In this document: positions 6,612-13,904 of the stretch, piece by piece
How the letters are laid out: every line of letters starts with the position of its first letter
How positions within the stretch are numbered: the first letter of the stretch is position 1
Assembly (NCBI GenBank): GCA_026991215.1
Contig: JALXBY010000240.1
Span: forward strand, 1 to 15,789
DNA: 15,789 nt
From: Anaerolineales bacterium
GTDB lineage: Bacteria > Chloroflexota > Anaerolineae > Anaerolineales > DRMV01
Reading direction: 5' to 3'
The notes under the pieces: generated by a model
What the model was told of the DNA's origin: nothing
What the model saw: only the letters and a program-made list of their open reading frames with translations
The model's database searches: none
Translations under genes and position numbers: made by a program

Positions 6612-6897
6612 GGTTCCTCTCCTCAAATAAACAACGGTAAACTCATGTTTTGCCCGAATTTTACCATAAATGGCCATAACCAAATGAGGCATGCCATCGG
6701 CTGACGGCCATACCCGGCGCGGCCCAGTTCCTCAATCCCGATGGCCGTCATGCCTACCTACCCTGGAAAATGAGAACGGCGATGACCCGACAAGCGGATC
6801 ATCGCCTTGAGAAGAGCAGTAGAGTCACCCAGAAGCACGCGTATCCGAAAACGCGGCTCTGAGGACGGTGGGTTTCCAGGGTATTCCCCACAACCTT
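6612..6897. other. Intergenic spacer with hairpins and the lipoprotein promoter region
   Basis: This 286-bp stretch holds no ORF of note. Its left part (6612-6700) is AT-rich and must carry the lipoprotein promoter. On the minus strand TTGGTT and TAAAAT occur 14 bp apart, a poor spacing. The middle holds a 10-bp perfect inverted repeat (6702-6711 with 6741-6750, TGACGGCCAT/ATGGCCGTCA), whose outer bases GGCATG/CATGCC (6689-6694 with 6749-6754) could extend the stem past a bulge. The right part holds the candidate mreB terminator. Confidence 0.5.
6770..6806 (-). terminator. Candidate terminator downstream of the mreB-like gene
   Basis: GGCGATGA (6778-6785) and TCATCGCC (6799-6806) form an 8-bp perfect stem with a 13-nt loop. 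Read on the minus strand, the direction of mreB, the stem is followed by GTTCTCATTTT, a modest T-rich tract. It lies about 90 bp after the mreB stop. Confidence 0.4.
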
Positions 6898-7917
6898 TCA
6901 CATCACCCGGGGGAGGTGGCGCTTGATGCGGGGGTACAGGGCCACGGCCCGGGCTGCGCCCAGCGCGGCGGCCTGGAGGGGGTTGTCCATCACGTACACC
7001 GGCACGCCCAACTCCTTGGTCAGGAACCGGTCCAGTCCGCGCAGCAGGGCCGTACCGCCGCACAGGGCGATGCCCCGGTCGATGATGTCCGAGACCAGTT
7101 CGGGCGGGCTTTTCTCCATCACCCGCTGGATGGCCCCGGCCATTTCCTTCAACACGTCGTGGATGGCTTCCACGATTTCGCTGGTGACCAGGGTCACGGG
7201 CCGGGGCAGGCCGGTCACCTGATGCTGGCCCTGGACCTCGATGCTCTGCTCCTCCTCTGGGGGCAGGGCCGAGCCGATCTTCCGCTTCACGGTCTCGGCC
7301 GTGGAATGGCCCAGGACCACGCCGTACTTCTTCCGCACGTACTGGATGATGGCCTCGTTGAGGTCCGCACCGCCCTTGCGCAGGGTCTCCGCGCCCACCA
7401 CGCCGTACATGGCCATGACCGCGGCCTGGGTGGTCCCGGCACCGATGCAGACCACGGTGCTCCCGGCCGGGGTATGGATGGGCAGGTCGCCGCCGATGGC
7501 CGCGGCCAGGGGCGTGGGGATGAGATAGGCCTCCCGGGCCCCGGCCCGGAGTACGGCTTCGTAGACCGCCCGCTGTTCCACGCTGGTCGCGCCGTGGGGC
7601 ACGGTGACCATCACCCGGGGGCGGAAGAGCCAGGAAGCCACGCCCGCCTTGCGCAGCAGGTACCGGAGCAGGGCCTCGGTGATTTCGTAGTACGCGACCA
7701 CGCCCCGCTGCAGGGGCCGGACCACCTCCAGGCCTTCGGGCACCCGGCCCAGCATGGCCTCGGCCTCCGCGCCGGAGGCCACGATTCGGGGTACGTCATC
7801 CTCATAGGCCAGCACCGCGAGGGTGGCTTCTTCCAGAAGCACCTCTTCGGGCGTGGCGATGCGGGTGCGCTCGGTCCCCAAGTCGATGCCCACGTCCTGG
7901 GAAAACCATGGACTCAT
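6898..7917 (-). CDS. mreB: MreB/Mbl-like actin homologue with altered active site
   Basis: The 339 residues match MreB length and order. The phosphate-1 loop VGIDLGTERT is at 9-18, VTVPHGATSVEQRAV at 104-118, LIPTPLAAAIG at 132-142, VVCIGAGTTQAAV at 155-167, GGADLNEAI at 182-190, and the adenosine-region GGTALLRGLDRFL near 290, followed by DNPLQAAALGAARAV. MreB forms membrane-bound filaments that guide cell-wall synthesis. Canonical MreB reads IEEPMAAAIG and VVDIGGGTTEVAV at the second and third active-site segments; here the acidic pair is PT, the phosphate-2 Asp is Cys and Glu is Gln. ATPase activity may therefore be reduced or lost, suggesting a specialised paralogue. AGGGGTG precedes the ATG, and atpC ends 22 bp upstream, so the two genes are probably co-transcribed. 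Confidence 0.85.
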   Translation of the reverse strand: MSPWFSQDVGIDLGTERTRIATPEEVLLEEATLAVLAYEDDVPRIVASGAEAEAMLGRVPEGLEVVRPLQRGVVAYYEITEALLRYLLRKAGVASWLFRPRVMVTVPHGATSVEQRAVYEAVLRAGAREAYLIPTPLAAAIGGDLPIHTPAGSTVVCIGAGTTQAAVMAMYGVVGAETLRKGGADLNEAIIQYVRKKYGVVLGHSTAETVKRKIGSALPPEEEQSIEVQGQHQVTGLPRPVTLVTSEIVEAIHDVLKEMAGAIQRVMEKSPPELVSDIIDRGIALCGGTALLRGLDRFLTKELGVPVYVMDNPLQAAALGAARAVALYPRIKRHLPRVM

Positions 7918-7939
7918 GAAGCACCCCTATGCTGCCGGG

Positions 7940-8380
7940 CTACTGGCCCTGGCCGGGGGTGGAGATGGGCTTCTCCCGACGGTAGCGGCGGACGGCCTCC
8001 AGCCGCAGGTTGGCCCGCCGCAGCGCGGCCAGGGCCGCGAGGTAGGCTTCGCTATCCCGCGGGGCTTCGGCCAGGATGCGCTCGGCCCGCTCCTTCGCGG
8101 CCTGGGCCCGGGCCACGTCGATTTCCTCCACATGCTCCGCGGCATCGGCCAGCACGATGACCCGGTCCGGCCGCACCTCCACCACACCACCGACCACGGT
8201 GAACACGAGTTCCTCGCCGCCCTTGCGCACCCGCAGGAAGCCCGGCTTGAGGGTGGTCAACAGGGGCGCGTGGTTGGGCAGCACACCCATGTCGCCCTGG
8301 CTTCCGGGGATGACCACCATATCGGCCTCGCCAGACCAGACATGGCGGTCCTGGGCGATGATGTCCACCTGGATGGGCAT
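7940..8380 (-). CDS. atpC: ATP synthase F1 epsilon subunit
   Basis: The protein has 146 residues. Residues 1-85 form the beta-sandwich of epsilon, with VVIPGSQGDMGVLPNHAPLL at about 22-41 as the family hallmark. Residues 86-135 are the two-helix C-terminal domain that can inhibit rotation. Epsilon joins F1 to the c-ring and regulates ATP hydrolysis at the cytoplasmic face of the membrane. GGAGGACGGCT directly before the ATG supports the start. atpC usually follows atpD, but the 257 bp upstream here are non-coding, so this copy is detached from the remaining atp genes and is followed by an mreB-like gene. Confidence 0.93.
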   Translation of the reverse strand: MPIQVDIIAQDRHVWSGEADMVVIPGSQGDMGVLPNHAPLLTTLKPGFLRVRKGGEELVFTVVGGVVEVRPDRVIVLADAAEHVEEIDVARAQAAKERAERILAEAPRDSEAYLAALAALRRANLRLEAVRRYRREKPISTPGQGQ

Positions 8381-8413
8381 AGCCGTCCTCCATGGGCGAA
8401 GTTCGTCCCGGCA

Positions 8414-8419
8414 ATTGTA
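8414..8419 (-). promoter_or_regulatory. Possible -10 element for the atpC-mreB unit
   Basis: On the minus strand TACAAT lies about 34 bp upstream of the atpC start. The hexamer 17 bp further upstream (GGCACA) matches TTGACA at only three positions. Because no gene lies upstream, a promoter is needed in this spacer and this is the best -10 candidate. Confidence 0.3.
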
Positions 8420-8570
8420 CTACGGGCGGTCGCAAGTGTGCCCTGGCTCGGCAGGTGATTGAACAGGCGCAAGAAAGTGCAATGCTTAACTTACTGATCT
8501 TGGATTGCCAAAGCATTTTAAAATCCTCCTCAGAATAGATGATATAAATTCGTGCTCAAAGTATGGGATC

Positions 8571-8595
8571 TTGACCAAACGGGGGGGGATAAAAT
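8571..8595 (+). promoter_or_regulatory. Promoter-like hexamers separated by a G8 tract
   Basis: TTGACC (8571-8576) and TAAAAT (8590-8595) are good -35 and -10 matches. They are only 13 bp apart, and the spacer includes a run of eight G (8581-8588). Added G residues would bring the spacing toward the optimal 17. The -10 lies about 42 bp upstream of the ATG of the secreted DUF2690-like gene. Phase variation by slippage is inference. Confidence 0.35.
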
Positions 8596-8637
8596 CGTTT
8601 ATGTAGCCTTCACTAATTGCATATAGGGAGGGACGAC

Positions 8638-9108
8638 ATGAACAATAAAATGACACTCTTACTTGTAATAGGCACGTTGGGTCTGTTTCTCGTTAGTGCA
8701 ATTCAGAATCGCATGTACCAAGCATCCTGTTATGGAACGGGATGTAATGGTTTATATCCGCATACCACTGGATGCGATGATCAAGTCATTACATGGGAAT
8801 CTCGACAGATCTCAAATGGCCGACTCGAATTGCGGTTTTCCCTTGTATGCCATACTGTATGGGCACGAACCCGAAATCTCGCCGGATGGCACTATGCCCA
8901 ATCGACTTTAGCATATTATGCCTTCTGGGAAGGCTATAATTATGCATGGTATTACACAAATTCCCCGGCAAAAATTTCGCCTGGTTATAATGTGTTTACA
9001 CGCATGCGCTATGATCCCTATCCCGACCCGTACTGGAATGCCTGTGGGGGATTGACCTCTTATTACGTTGGTTATGCTGTGTTATGGCCCTGTACACCTC
9101 GTCAATGA
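8638..9108 (+). CDS. Secreted six-cysteine DUF2690-like protein
   Basis: The protein has 156 residues. Residues 5-22 are a hydrophobic signal or anchor segment after a Lys-containing N-terminus. The outer part is rich in Tyr and Trp and has six Cys (31, 36, 46, 71, 136, 152), enough for three disulfides. The pattern C-X4-C-N-G-X2-P-X3-G-C followed by LELRFSLVCHTVWAR resembles DUF2690, a small extracellular domain best known from Actinobacteria; function unknown. AGGGAGGG 6 nt upstream fixes the ATG at 8638 over one at 8617. Codons are clearly AT-richer than in atpC or ligA, which suggests recent acquisition. A G8 tract lies in its putative promoter. The next gene follows after 41 bp. Confidence 0.75.
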   Translation: MNNKMTLLLVIGTLGLFLVSAIQNRMYQASCYGTGCNGLYPHTTGCDDQVITWESRQISNGRLELRFSLVCHTVWARTRNLAGWHYAQSTLAYYAFWEGYNYAWYYTNSPAKISPGYNVFTRMRYDPYPDPYWNACGGLTSYYVGYAVLWPCTPRQ

Positions 9109-9149
9109 CCCAAGACTTATAGGAAAATTAGATTTTCAGGAGGGCAAAT

Positions 9150-9923
9150 ATGGAAGAGAAGGTAAGAACCCTTTTACGGTGGTTCCTGCTTGTATTCCTC
9201 CTCGGTGGAGCAGGATGGTGGGGATGGTACCAGTGGACAGGAAACAACGCCCAGGCCAATGTAATGGCTCAGGAACCAGGGACACCAATGCTTCAAGTTC
9301 CCCCAACGCCCATTGTCGAAACCCAACCTCCATTCATGCAGGGGGGAAGGGTTGTTATTGAATCCCCGCGGGCATGGCAACTCCGAAAAACCTTCGCCGA
9401 ACCGCTGACCGTGGAAAGGCAGGGGTTAAAGGCCCAACTTTACGCCCTGGATACTCGAACCGAAAACAACGGCCAGGTAGAGAAGCTGTACATGGTCGCC
9501 CAAGTGTGTATAGAACTGCCTGGGCCAGACTGGTCAGTGGATGAGGCATATCTGGAAACCGACCAGGGACGCCTTCCTCTGGAAGGCTTTTCGCTGTATC
9601 GGCTTGAAATCCAAAAGCAGGGCACCCGCCAGTGCACTTACCTGTACTTCCCCTGGCCTCAGCAGCGTGGTGCAAATCCGCGGGTAAAGGCCCTGGTCAT
9701 TCAAACGTTGGCCCAAGATGTACCCGAACAACCGGATTGCGCCGCGGTAAATCAACGCTTGCGAGACCGGGGCATCGAAACCCGCCCGGCCTCTGGCCAG
9801 GGCATCGGCGGTTGCGAAGTCGTGAAAAAGCCACAAGACATGACCCTGGAAGAGGCCTACCAACAGGTTCTTCAGGCCCTGAGCGCACGACTCCAGGGCC
9901 CGTGGCGTTTTGAATTACCCTGA
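9150..9923 (+). CDS. Membrane-anchored protein of unknown function
   Basis: The protein has 257 residues. Residues 9-27 form one hydrophobic segment (WFLLVFLLGGAGWWGWYQW) after a short charged N-terminus, so it is probably an N-in membrane anchor with the rest outside. A Pro/Gln/Thr-rich linker (about 38-63) leads to a beta-rich domain (64-190) containing Cys120 and Cys162. Cys197 and Cys222 lie in a C-terminal part that ends in a helix (232-250). The four Cys could form two disulfides outside the cell. I recognise no family. AGGAGGG 7 nt upstream supports the start. The 41-bp gap and same strand suggest co-expression with the DUF2690-like gene. Base composition is intermediate between that gene and the GC-rich surroundings. 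Confidence 0.7.
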   Translation: MEEKVRTLLRWFLLVFLLGGAGWWGWYQWTGNNAQANVMAQEPGTPMLQVPPTPIVETQPPFMQGGRVVIESPRAWQLRKTFAEPLTVERQGLKAQLYALDTRTENNGQVEKLYMVAQVCIELPGPDWSVDEAYLETDQGRLPLEGFSLYRLEIQKQGTRQCTYLYFPWPQQRGANPRVKALVIQTLAQDVPEQPDCAAVNQRLRDRGIETRPASGQGIGGCEVVKKPQDMTLEEAYQQVLQALSARLQGPWRFELP

Positions 9924-9953
9924 AGGCGAACCTTAGCAGAATTCACCACCCGC

Positions 9954-12089
9954 TCACCCCAACGGCAGGGTGGGCTGTTTTGGGGAATCGGGGTCCGCCC
10001 GGCCCGCCGCGGGCCGGTCCGCATCCCCTTCCGTGAGTTCCGCCGGCGGGGTTTCCCCGGCCATCTCGTACAGGGTGCGCTCGTCGATGGTCGGGATGCC
10101 CAACTGCCGGGCCTTTTGCAGTTTGGAGCCGGGGTTGGCCCCCACCACCAGGTAGTTCGTCTTGCGGCTGACGCTGCTGGCCACCCGGCCGCCATGGGCC
10201 TCGATGAAGGCCTTGGCCTGCTCCCGGGTCATGGTCTTGAGGGTGCCGGTGATGACGAAGGTCAGCCCGGCCAGGGGCTGCGCCTGGGTCGCGGCCTGGA
10301 CCGCGCGGGGCCACACGCCGGCCTTCTTGAGTTTCTCAAGCAACCGCCGGTGCCGGGGCCGGGAGAACCAATCCACGATGGACCGGGCGATGACCGGGCC
10401 AATGCCCTCCAGGGCTTCCAGTTCCTCGCGGGTGGCCTGGGCCAGCGCGTCCAGGTCGGGGTAGTGCTGTTCCAGCAGGGCCGCGATGGTGGGTCCCACG
10501 CCCTTGATGCTCAACCCCGTGAGCAACCGGCGCAAGGGCCGGTTCCGGGAGGCCGCAATGCCGGCCAGCAGGTTCTCGGCCTTCTTCTCCGCGAAGCCTT
10601 CCAGTTTCAACAGGTCGTCCCTGGTCAGGTAGTACAGGTCGGCCACGTCCTCCACCAGGCGGGCTTCCACCAGTTGCTCGGCAATCTTGCGGCCCAGGCC
10701 GGGGATGTCCATGGCCGTGCGGGAGGCGAAGTACTCGATGCGGCGGGCCAGTTGCGCCGGGCATGCCGCGTTGACGCAGTACCAGTCCACTTCGTCGGGG
10801 TCGTGGTACAGGGGTTCGCCGCACACCGGGCAGTGGGTAGGCGGCTCGTAGGGAATTTCCTCCCCGGTCCGGGCCTCCTTGACCGGCCCGACGATGTAGG
10901 GAATCACGTCCCCCGAACGCTTGACGTACACCCGGTCGCCGATGCGGATGTCCTTTTCCCGGATGTACTCGAAGTTGTGCAGGGTGGCCTTGCGGATGAT
11001 GGCCCCGCCAATCTCGACCGGTTCCAGGATGGCGTAGGGGGTAATTTTGCCGGTGCGGCCCACGTTGACCCGGATGTCCAGCAGTTTCGTGGTGACTTCC
11101 CGCGCGGGGAACTTGTAGGCCAGCATGCCCCGCGGGTCCTTGCCCACCACGCCCAGGCTTTGCTGGAGCGCCAGGTCGTTGATTTTGATGACCACGCCGT
11201 CGCATTCGTAGGGGAGTTCGTCCCGCCGCTGCAGCCACTTCCGGTAGGCCTGGAGCACGCAATCCAGGTCGGGGCAGTGGTCCGCGTCGAAGACGGGGAA
11301 GCCCAACGCCCGCAGGTACTGCAGGGTCTCCCACTGGGTCCTGGGCAGGTCCCCTTCGCCGGTCAAAATCTGGTACGCCCAGAGGCGCAAGGGCCGCTCG
11401 GCCGTGACCCTGGGGTCCAACTGGCGCAGGGAACCGGCCGCGGTGTTGCGGGGGTTCAGGTAGGTCCGTTCTCCGCGCGCGGCCAGGGCTTCGTTCAGCC
11501 GGCGGAAGTCCTCCTTGGTGATGTACACCTCGCCCCGGACCACCAGGTACCGTGGCGGCGGTGGCCCGTTGGGGTCCACGGGGATGCGCAGGGGGAGTTG
11601 CTTCACCGTGCGCAGGTTCGCGGTCACGTCCTCGCCTTCCAGGCCATCCCCGCGGGTGGCCCCCAGGACGAACTGGCCCTCCCGATAGTGCAGGACCACG
11701 GAAAGGCCGTCGATTTTCGGCTCCACGGTGAAGTCCGCATTTTCGACGCGGGGATCCAGCCGGACCAGCCGGCGGAACCAGGCCCGCACGTCCTCATCGG
11801 AGAACGCGTTGGCCAGGCTGAGCACCGGAACCGGATGGCGCACCTTGCGGAAGCCTTCGGCCGGGGGCGCGCCCACCCGCTGCGTGGGGGAATCGGGCGT
11901 CACCCATTCGGGATGCAGTTCCTCGATCCAGCGCAGTTCCTGCATCAACCGGTCGTATTCGTAATCGCTGATGACCGGCGCGTTGAGCACGTAGTAGCGG
12001 TAGTTGTGGTAATGGATTTCCCGCTTGAGTTCCTCGTAGCGCCGGCGCAACTGGGCTTCGTCCATCTTGAGCAGGTCCTCACGGGTCAT
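9954..12089 (-). CDS. ligA: NAD+-dependent DNA ligase
   Basis: LigA seals nicks between Okazaki fragments and in repair using NAD+. The 711 residues carry the full set: an N-terminal Ia domain with the HYHNYRYYVLNAPVISDYEYD region (27-46); the adenylation domain with catalytic Lys125 in EPKIDG; an OB fold (about 325-410); a zinc finger with Cys420, 423, 438 and 443; helix-hairpin-helix repeats (about 450-590); and a BRCT domain (about 605-680) with FVITGTL and TNYLVVGANPGSK. A Pro-rich acidic tail of about 25 residues follows. The start at 12089 has GGAGGGG just upstream; an in-frame ATG at 12128 would read into the heptamer repeat and is rejected. It is divergent from rnc. Confidence 0.96.
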   Translation of the reverse strand: MTREDLLKMDEAQLRRRYEELKREIHYHNYRYYVLNAPVISDYEYDRLMQELRWIEELHPEWVTPDSPTQRVGAPPAEGFRKVRHPVPVLSLANAFSDEDVRAWFRRLVRLDPRVENADFTVEPKIDGLSVVLHYREGQFVLGATRGDGLEGEDVTANLRTVKQLPLRIPVDPNGPPPPRYLVVRGEVYITKEDFRRLNEALAARGERTYLNPRNTAAGSLRQLDPRVTAERPLRLWAYQILTGEGDLPRTQWETLQYLRALGFPVFDADHCPDLDCVLQAYRKWLQRRDELPYECDGVVIKINDLALQQSLGVVGKDPRGMLAYKFPAREVTTKLLDIRVNVGRTGKITPYAILEPVEIGGAIIRKATLHNFEYIREKDIRIGDRVYVKRSGDVIPYIVGPVKEARTGEEIPYEPPTHCPVCGEPLYHDPDEVDWYCVNAACPAQLARRIEYFASRTAMDIPGLGRKIAEQLVEARLVEDVADLYYLTRDDLLKLEGFAEKKAENLLAGIAASRNRPLRRLLTGLSIKGVGPTIAALLEQHYPDLDALAQATREELEALEGIGPVIARSIVDWFSRPRHRRLLEKLKKAGVWPRAVQAATQAQPLAGLTFVITGTLKTMTREQAKAFIEAHGGRVASSVSRKTNYLVVGANPGSKLQKARQLGIPTIDERTLYEMAGETPPAELTEGDADRPAAGRADPDSPKQPTLPLG

Positions 12090-12117
12090 GGCCACCCCTC
12101 CACAGAAATTCCTCACA

Positions 12118-12208
12118 CCACCGACCATCGACCACCGACCATTGACGAATCACCACCGACCACCGACCATTGACGAATCACCACCGACCACCGACGAACG
12201 ACGAACGA
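12118..12208 (-). repeat. Thirteen-unit heptamer array between ligA and rnc
   Basis: Thirteen 7-bp units follow without a slip (plus strand): CCACCGA, CCATCGA, CCACCGA, CCATTGA, CGAATCA, CCACCGA, CCACCGA, CCATTGA, CGAATCA, CCACCGA, CCACCGA, CGAACGA, CGAACGA. Units 3-5 and 7-9 repeat the same order, giving a 28-bp higher-order period. On the minus strand the main unit is TCRRTGG, as in the array at 2138-2172. It begins 29 bp upstream of the ligA ATG. Confidence 0.92.
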
Positions 12209-12221
12209 CCAAATCTCTGAG

Positions 12222-12229
12222 AGTATACT
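12222..12229. promoter_or_regulatory. Palindromic -10-like AGTATACT in the ligA/rnc divergent region
   Basis: AGTATACT is its own reverse complement, so it offers TATACT as a -10 on both strands: toward rnc, with the ATG about 69 bp away, and toward ligA across the heptamer array. No convincing -35 is visible at 17 bp on either side. Shared use is inference. Confidence 0.35.
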
Positions 12230-12297
12230 AAACCCCGCACCCCTCGAAAGACCGCCGTCTTCACCGAGCACGTCCACGTTCAGGGAGGCAACCTACC

Positions 12298-13008
12298 ATG
12301 TGGCCGGGCCTGAAGCGCTTCCTGCAACGGCATGGGCTGCGGTTCCGCGACCCTGCCCTGGTCGAAGAGGCGGTGACCCACGCCTCGTACCGGGCCGTCG
12401 CGCCCGACGTGGCCTACAACGAACGGCTGGAGTTCCTGGGCGATGCGGTGCTGGACCTGGTCGTGGGGGAATGGCTGTTCCGCCGATTCCCCCGCCTGGG
12501 GCCGCGGGACCTGACCCGCTACCGGGCCGCGCTGGTGGACCGGGACCAACTGGCCGCGTTCGCGCGGGCCGTGCACTTGCAGGAAGCCCTGCGCCTCAGC
12601 CCCTCCGCCGCGCGTCTGGGGGAAGCCGGGCAGCGGCGCATCCTGGCCGACGCGTTCGAGGCCCTGGTCGGGGCCCTGTACCTGGACCAGGGGCTGGACG
12701 CGGTGCGGGATTTCGTGTTCCCGCTGGTCGAGGCTGCCTTCCCCCAGGTGCGGGCGCGGCTGGAAGAGAACTTCAAAGGCCGCCTGCAGGAATGGTCCCA
12801 GGAACAGGGCCTGGGCGTGCCCCACTACGAGGTGGTGGAACAAAAGGGCGCACAACACGACCCCTGGTTTCGGGTCCAGGTTCGGGTGGGGAAGCAGGTC
12901 ATGGGCGAAGGCACCGGGCACAGCCGCAAGGAAGCCGAGCAACAGGCCGCACGCGCAGCCCTGCAACGCCTGGGCTTACTTGAGGGCAACGAAGTGCCGA
13001 AGCCGTAA
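12298..13008 (+). CDS. rnc: Ribonuclease III
   Basis: RNase III cleaves double-stranded RNA in rRNA processing and mRNA turnover. The 236 residues have the signature NERLEFLGDAVL at 41-52, with catalytic Glu45 and Asp49, and the second acidic pair Asp118/Glu121 in ADAFEALVGALYLD. A C-terminal double-stranded RNA-binding domain (about 158-228) includes GxGxSRKEAEQQAARAAL. All catalytic positions are present. CAGGGAGG lies upstream of the ATG at a suitable distance. The gene converges on the YqeB-family gene with only 6 bp between stops, leaving no room for a separate terminator. Confidence 0.96.
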   Translation: MWPGLKRFLQRHGLRFRDPALVEEAVTHASYRAVAPDVAYNERLEFLGDAVLDLVVGEWLFRRFPRLGPRDLTRYRAALVDRDQLAAFARAVHLQEALRLSPSAARLGEAGQRRILADAFEALVGALYLDQGLDAVRDFVFPLVEAAFPQVRARLEENFKGRLQEWSQEQGLGVPHYEVVEQKGAQHDPWFRVQVRVGKQVMGEGTGHSRKEAEQQAARAALQRLGLLEGNEVPKP

Positions 13009-13014
13009 GGCCCC

Positions 13015-13902
13015 TTACGAGGCCGTCGCGCCCTGCAGCCAAAAGTGGCGGCGCAATTCCGGGAAGCGCAACATGGCCTCCAGCACCCCGCCGCCGATGG
13101 TCAGGGACTTCTCGGAAATCAGGAAGCAGTAGCGCGGGTCCCCGCGGGGGTCCACATCGCCGATTTTCATGCCGGCCTCGGCCCATACGCCCTGGTGCAC
13201 CAGGCCCCGCACCGCGCCGTCGAAGGGCGCGTAGACCAGGGCGTCGCCCACCCGGGCCACGGGCTGGCCCTGCTTGACCAGCGCGCCGATTTCCACCAGG
13301 GGGGTAACGTACCCGGCCACCGGGGCCCGCAGCACCCGCTCTTCCCGATATTGAAGCACCCGCTCCGGCACGCCGGTATCGGGCTGGGCCGTGCCCTTCC
13401 AGTACACCCGGCCCAGCAGGTGCCCGCGGTTGGTCTCCACCACCGCGTGCACGTTCACCCCGGCCTCGAACCCCGGCCCCAGGCCAAAGGTCAACGGGGC
13501 CAGGTCCCGCAGGTCCTGCTCCGGCGGGGCCTTTCGCATCCGGGCATCGATCAGCACGGCCGGGCGAAGGTGGGCGATGGCCTGGCCTTCAGGGTCCACC
13601 AGCACAGGGACTTCCCCCCTGGCCCAGGTCGCGGGCACGTCCTCCGGGCCGGTCACCAGGCGGGCGGTCAGTTCTTCGATGTGGTGCACCCCACGGTAGA
13701 CGGCCTCCGCGAAGGCCACGGCCCGGCGCACGGCCAGGGGCTTGGGGATTTCCAGAACCACGGTCGGGAACCCGGCCCGCACCAGGCGGGCGACCACACC
13801 GCTGCCCAGGTCACCGCCCCCCCGCACCACGACCCAGGGGCGGGCACCGGCCACCTGGGGCTTCCAACCCGCGGGCGGGAGGAAAGGGGTGTAATCGACC
13901 AT
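13015..13902 (-). CDS. yqeB: YqeB/EF2563 family molybdenum hydroxylase accessory protein
   Basis: The protein has 295 residues. A Rossmann-like loop WVVVRGGGDLGSGVVARLVRAG lies at 23-44, followed by FPTVVLEIPKPLAVRRAVAF, the hallmark of the EF2563/YqeB family named for its link to selenium-dependent molybdenum hydroxylases. The C-terminal third (about 200-265; RAPVAGYV, GALVKQGQPVARVGD, APFDGAVRGLVHQG) looks like a lipoyl/biotinyl-type beta-hammerhead, without a clear modifiable MKM-type lysine. The biochemical step is unknown; a role in cofactor maturation is inferred from family context. The start at 13902 is 2 bp after the bioY stop and lacks a strong RBS, so translation is probably coupled to bioY. 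The MocA-like gene at 3505-4170 is a plausible functional partner. Confidence 0.8.
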   Translation of the reverse strand: MVDYTPFLPPAGWKPQVAGARPWVVVRGGGDLGSGVVARLVRAGFPTVVLEIPKPLAVRRAVAFAEAVYRGVHHIEELTARLVTGPEDVPATWARGEVPVLVDPEGQAIAHLRPAVLIDARMRKAPPEQDLRDLAPLTFGLGPGFEAGVNVHAVVETNRGHLLGRVYWKGTAQPDTGVPERVLQYREERVLRAPVAGYVTPLVEIGALVKQGQPVARVGDALVYAPFDGAVRGLVHQGVWAEAGMKIGDVDPRGDPRYCFLISEKSLTIGGGVLEAMLRFPELRRHFWLQGATAS

Positions 13903-13904
13903 GG

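Noticed and set aside
12090..12128. Upstream in-frame start for ligA at 12128
   Set aside because: It would translate into the heptamer repeat and lacks an RBS, while ATG 12089 has GGAGGGG and gives the normal N-terminus.
10116..12173. Very long plus-strand open frame opposite ligA
   Set aside because: ligA has every expected motif on the minus strand. The opposite frame has antisense composition (Gly, Val, Gln, His-rich) and no recognisable domain.
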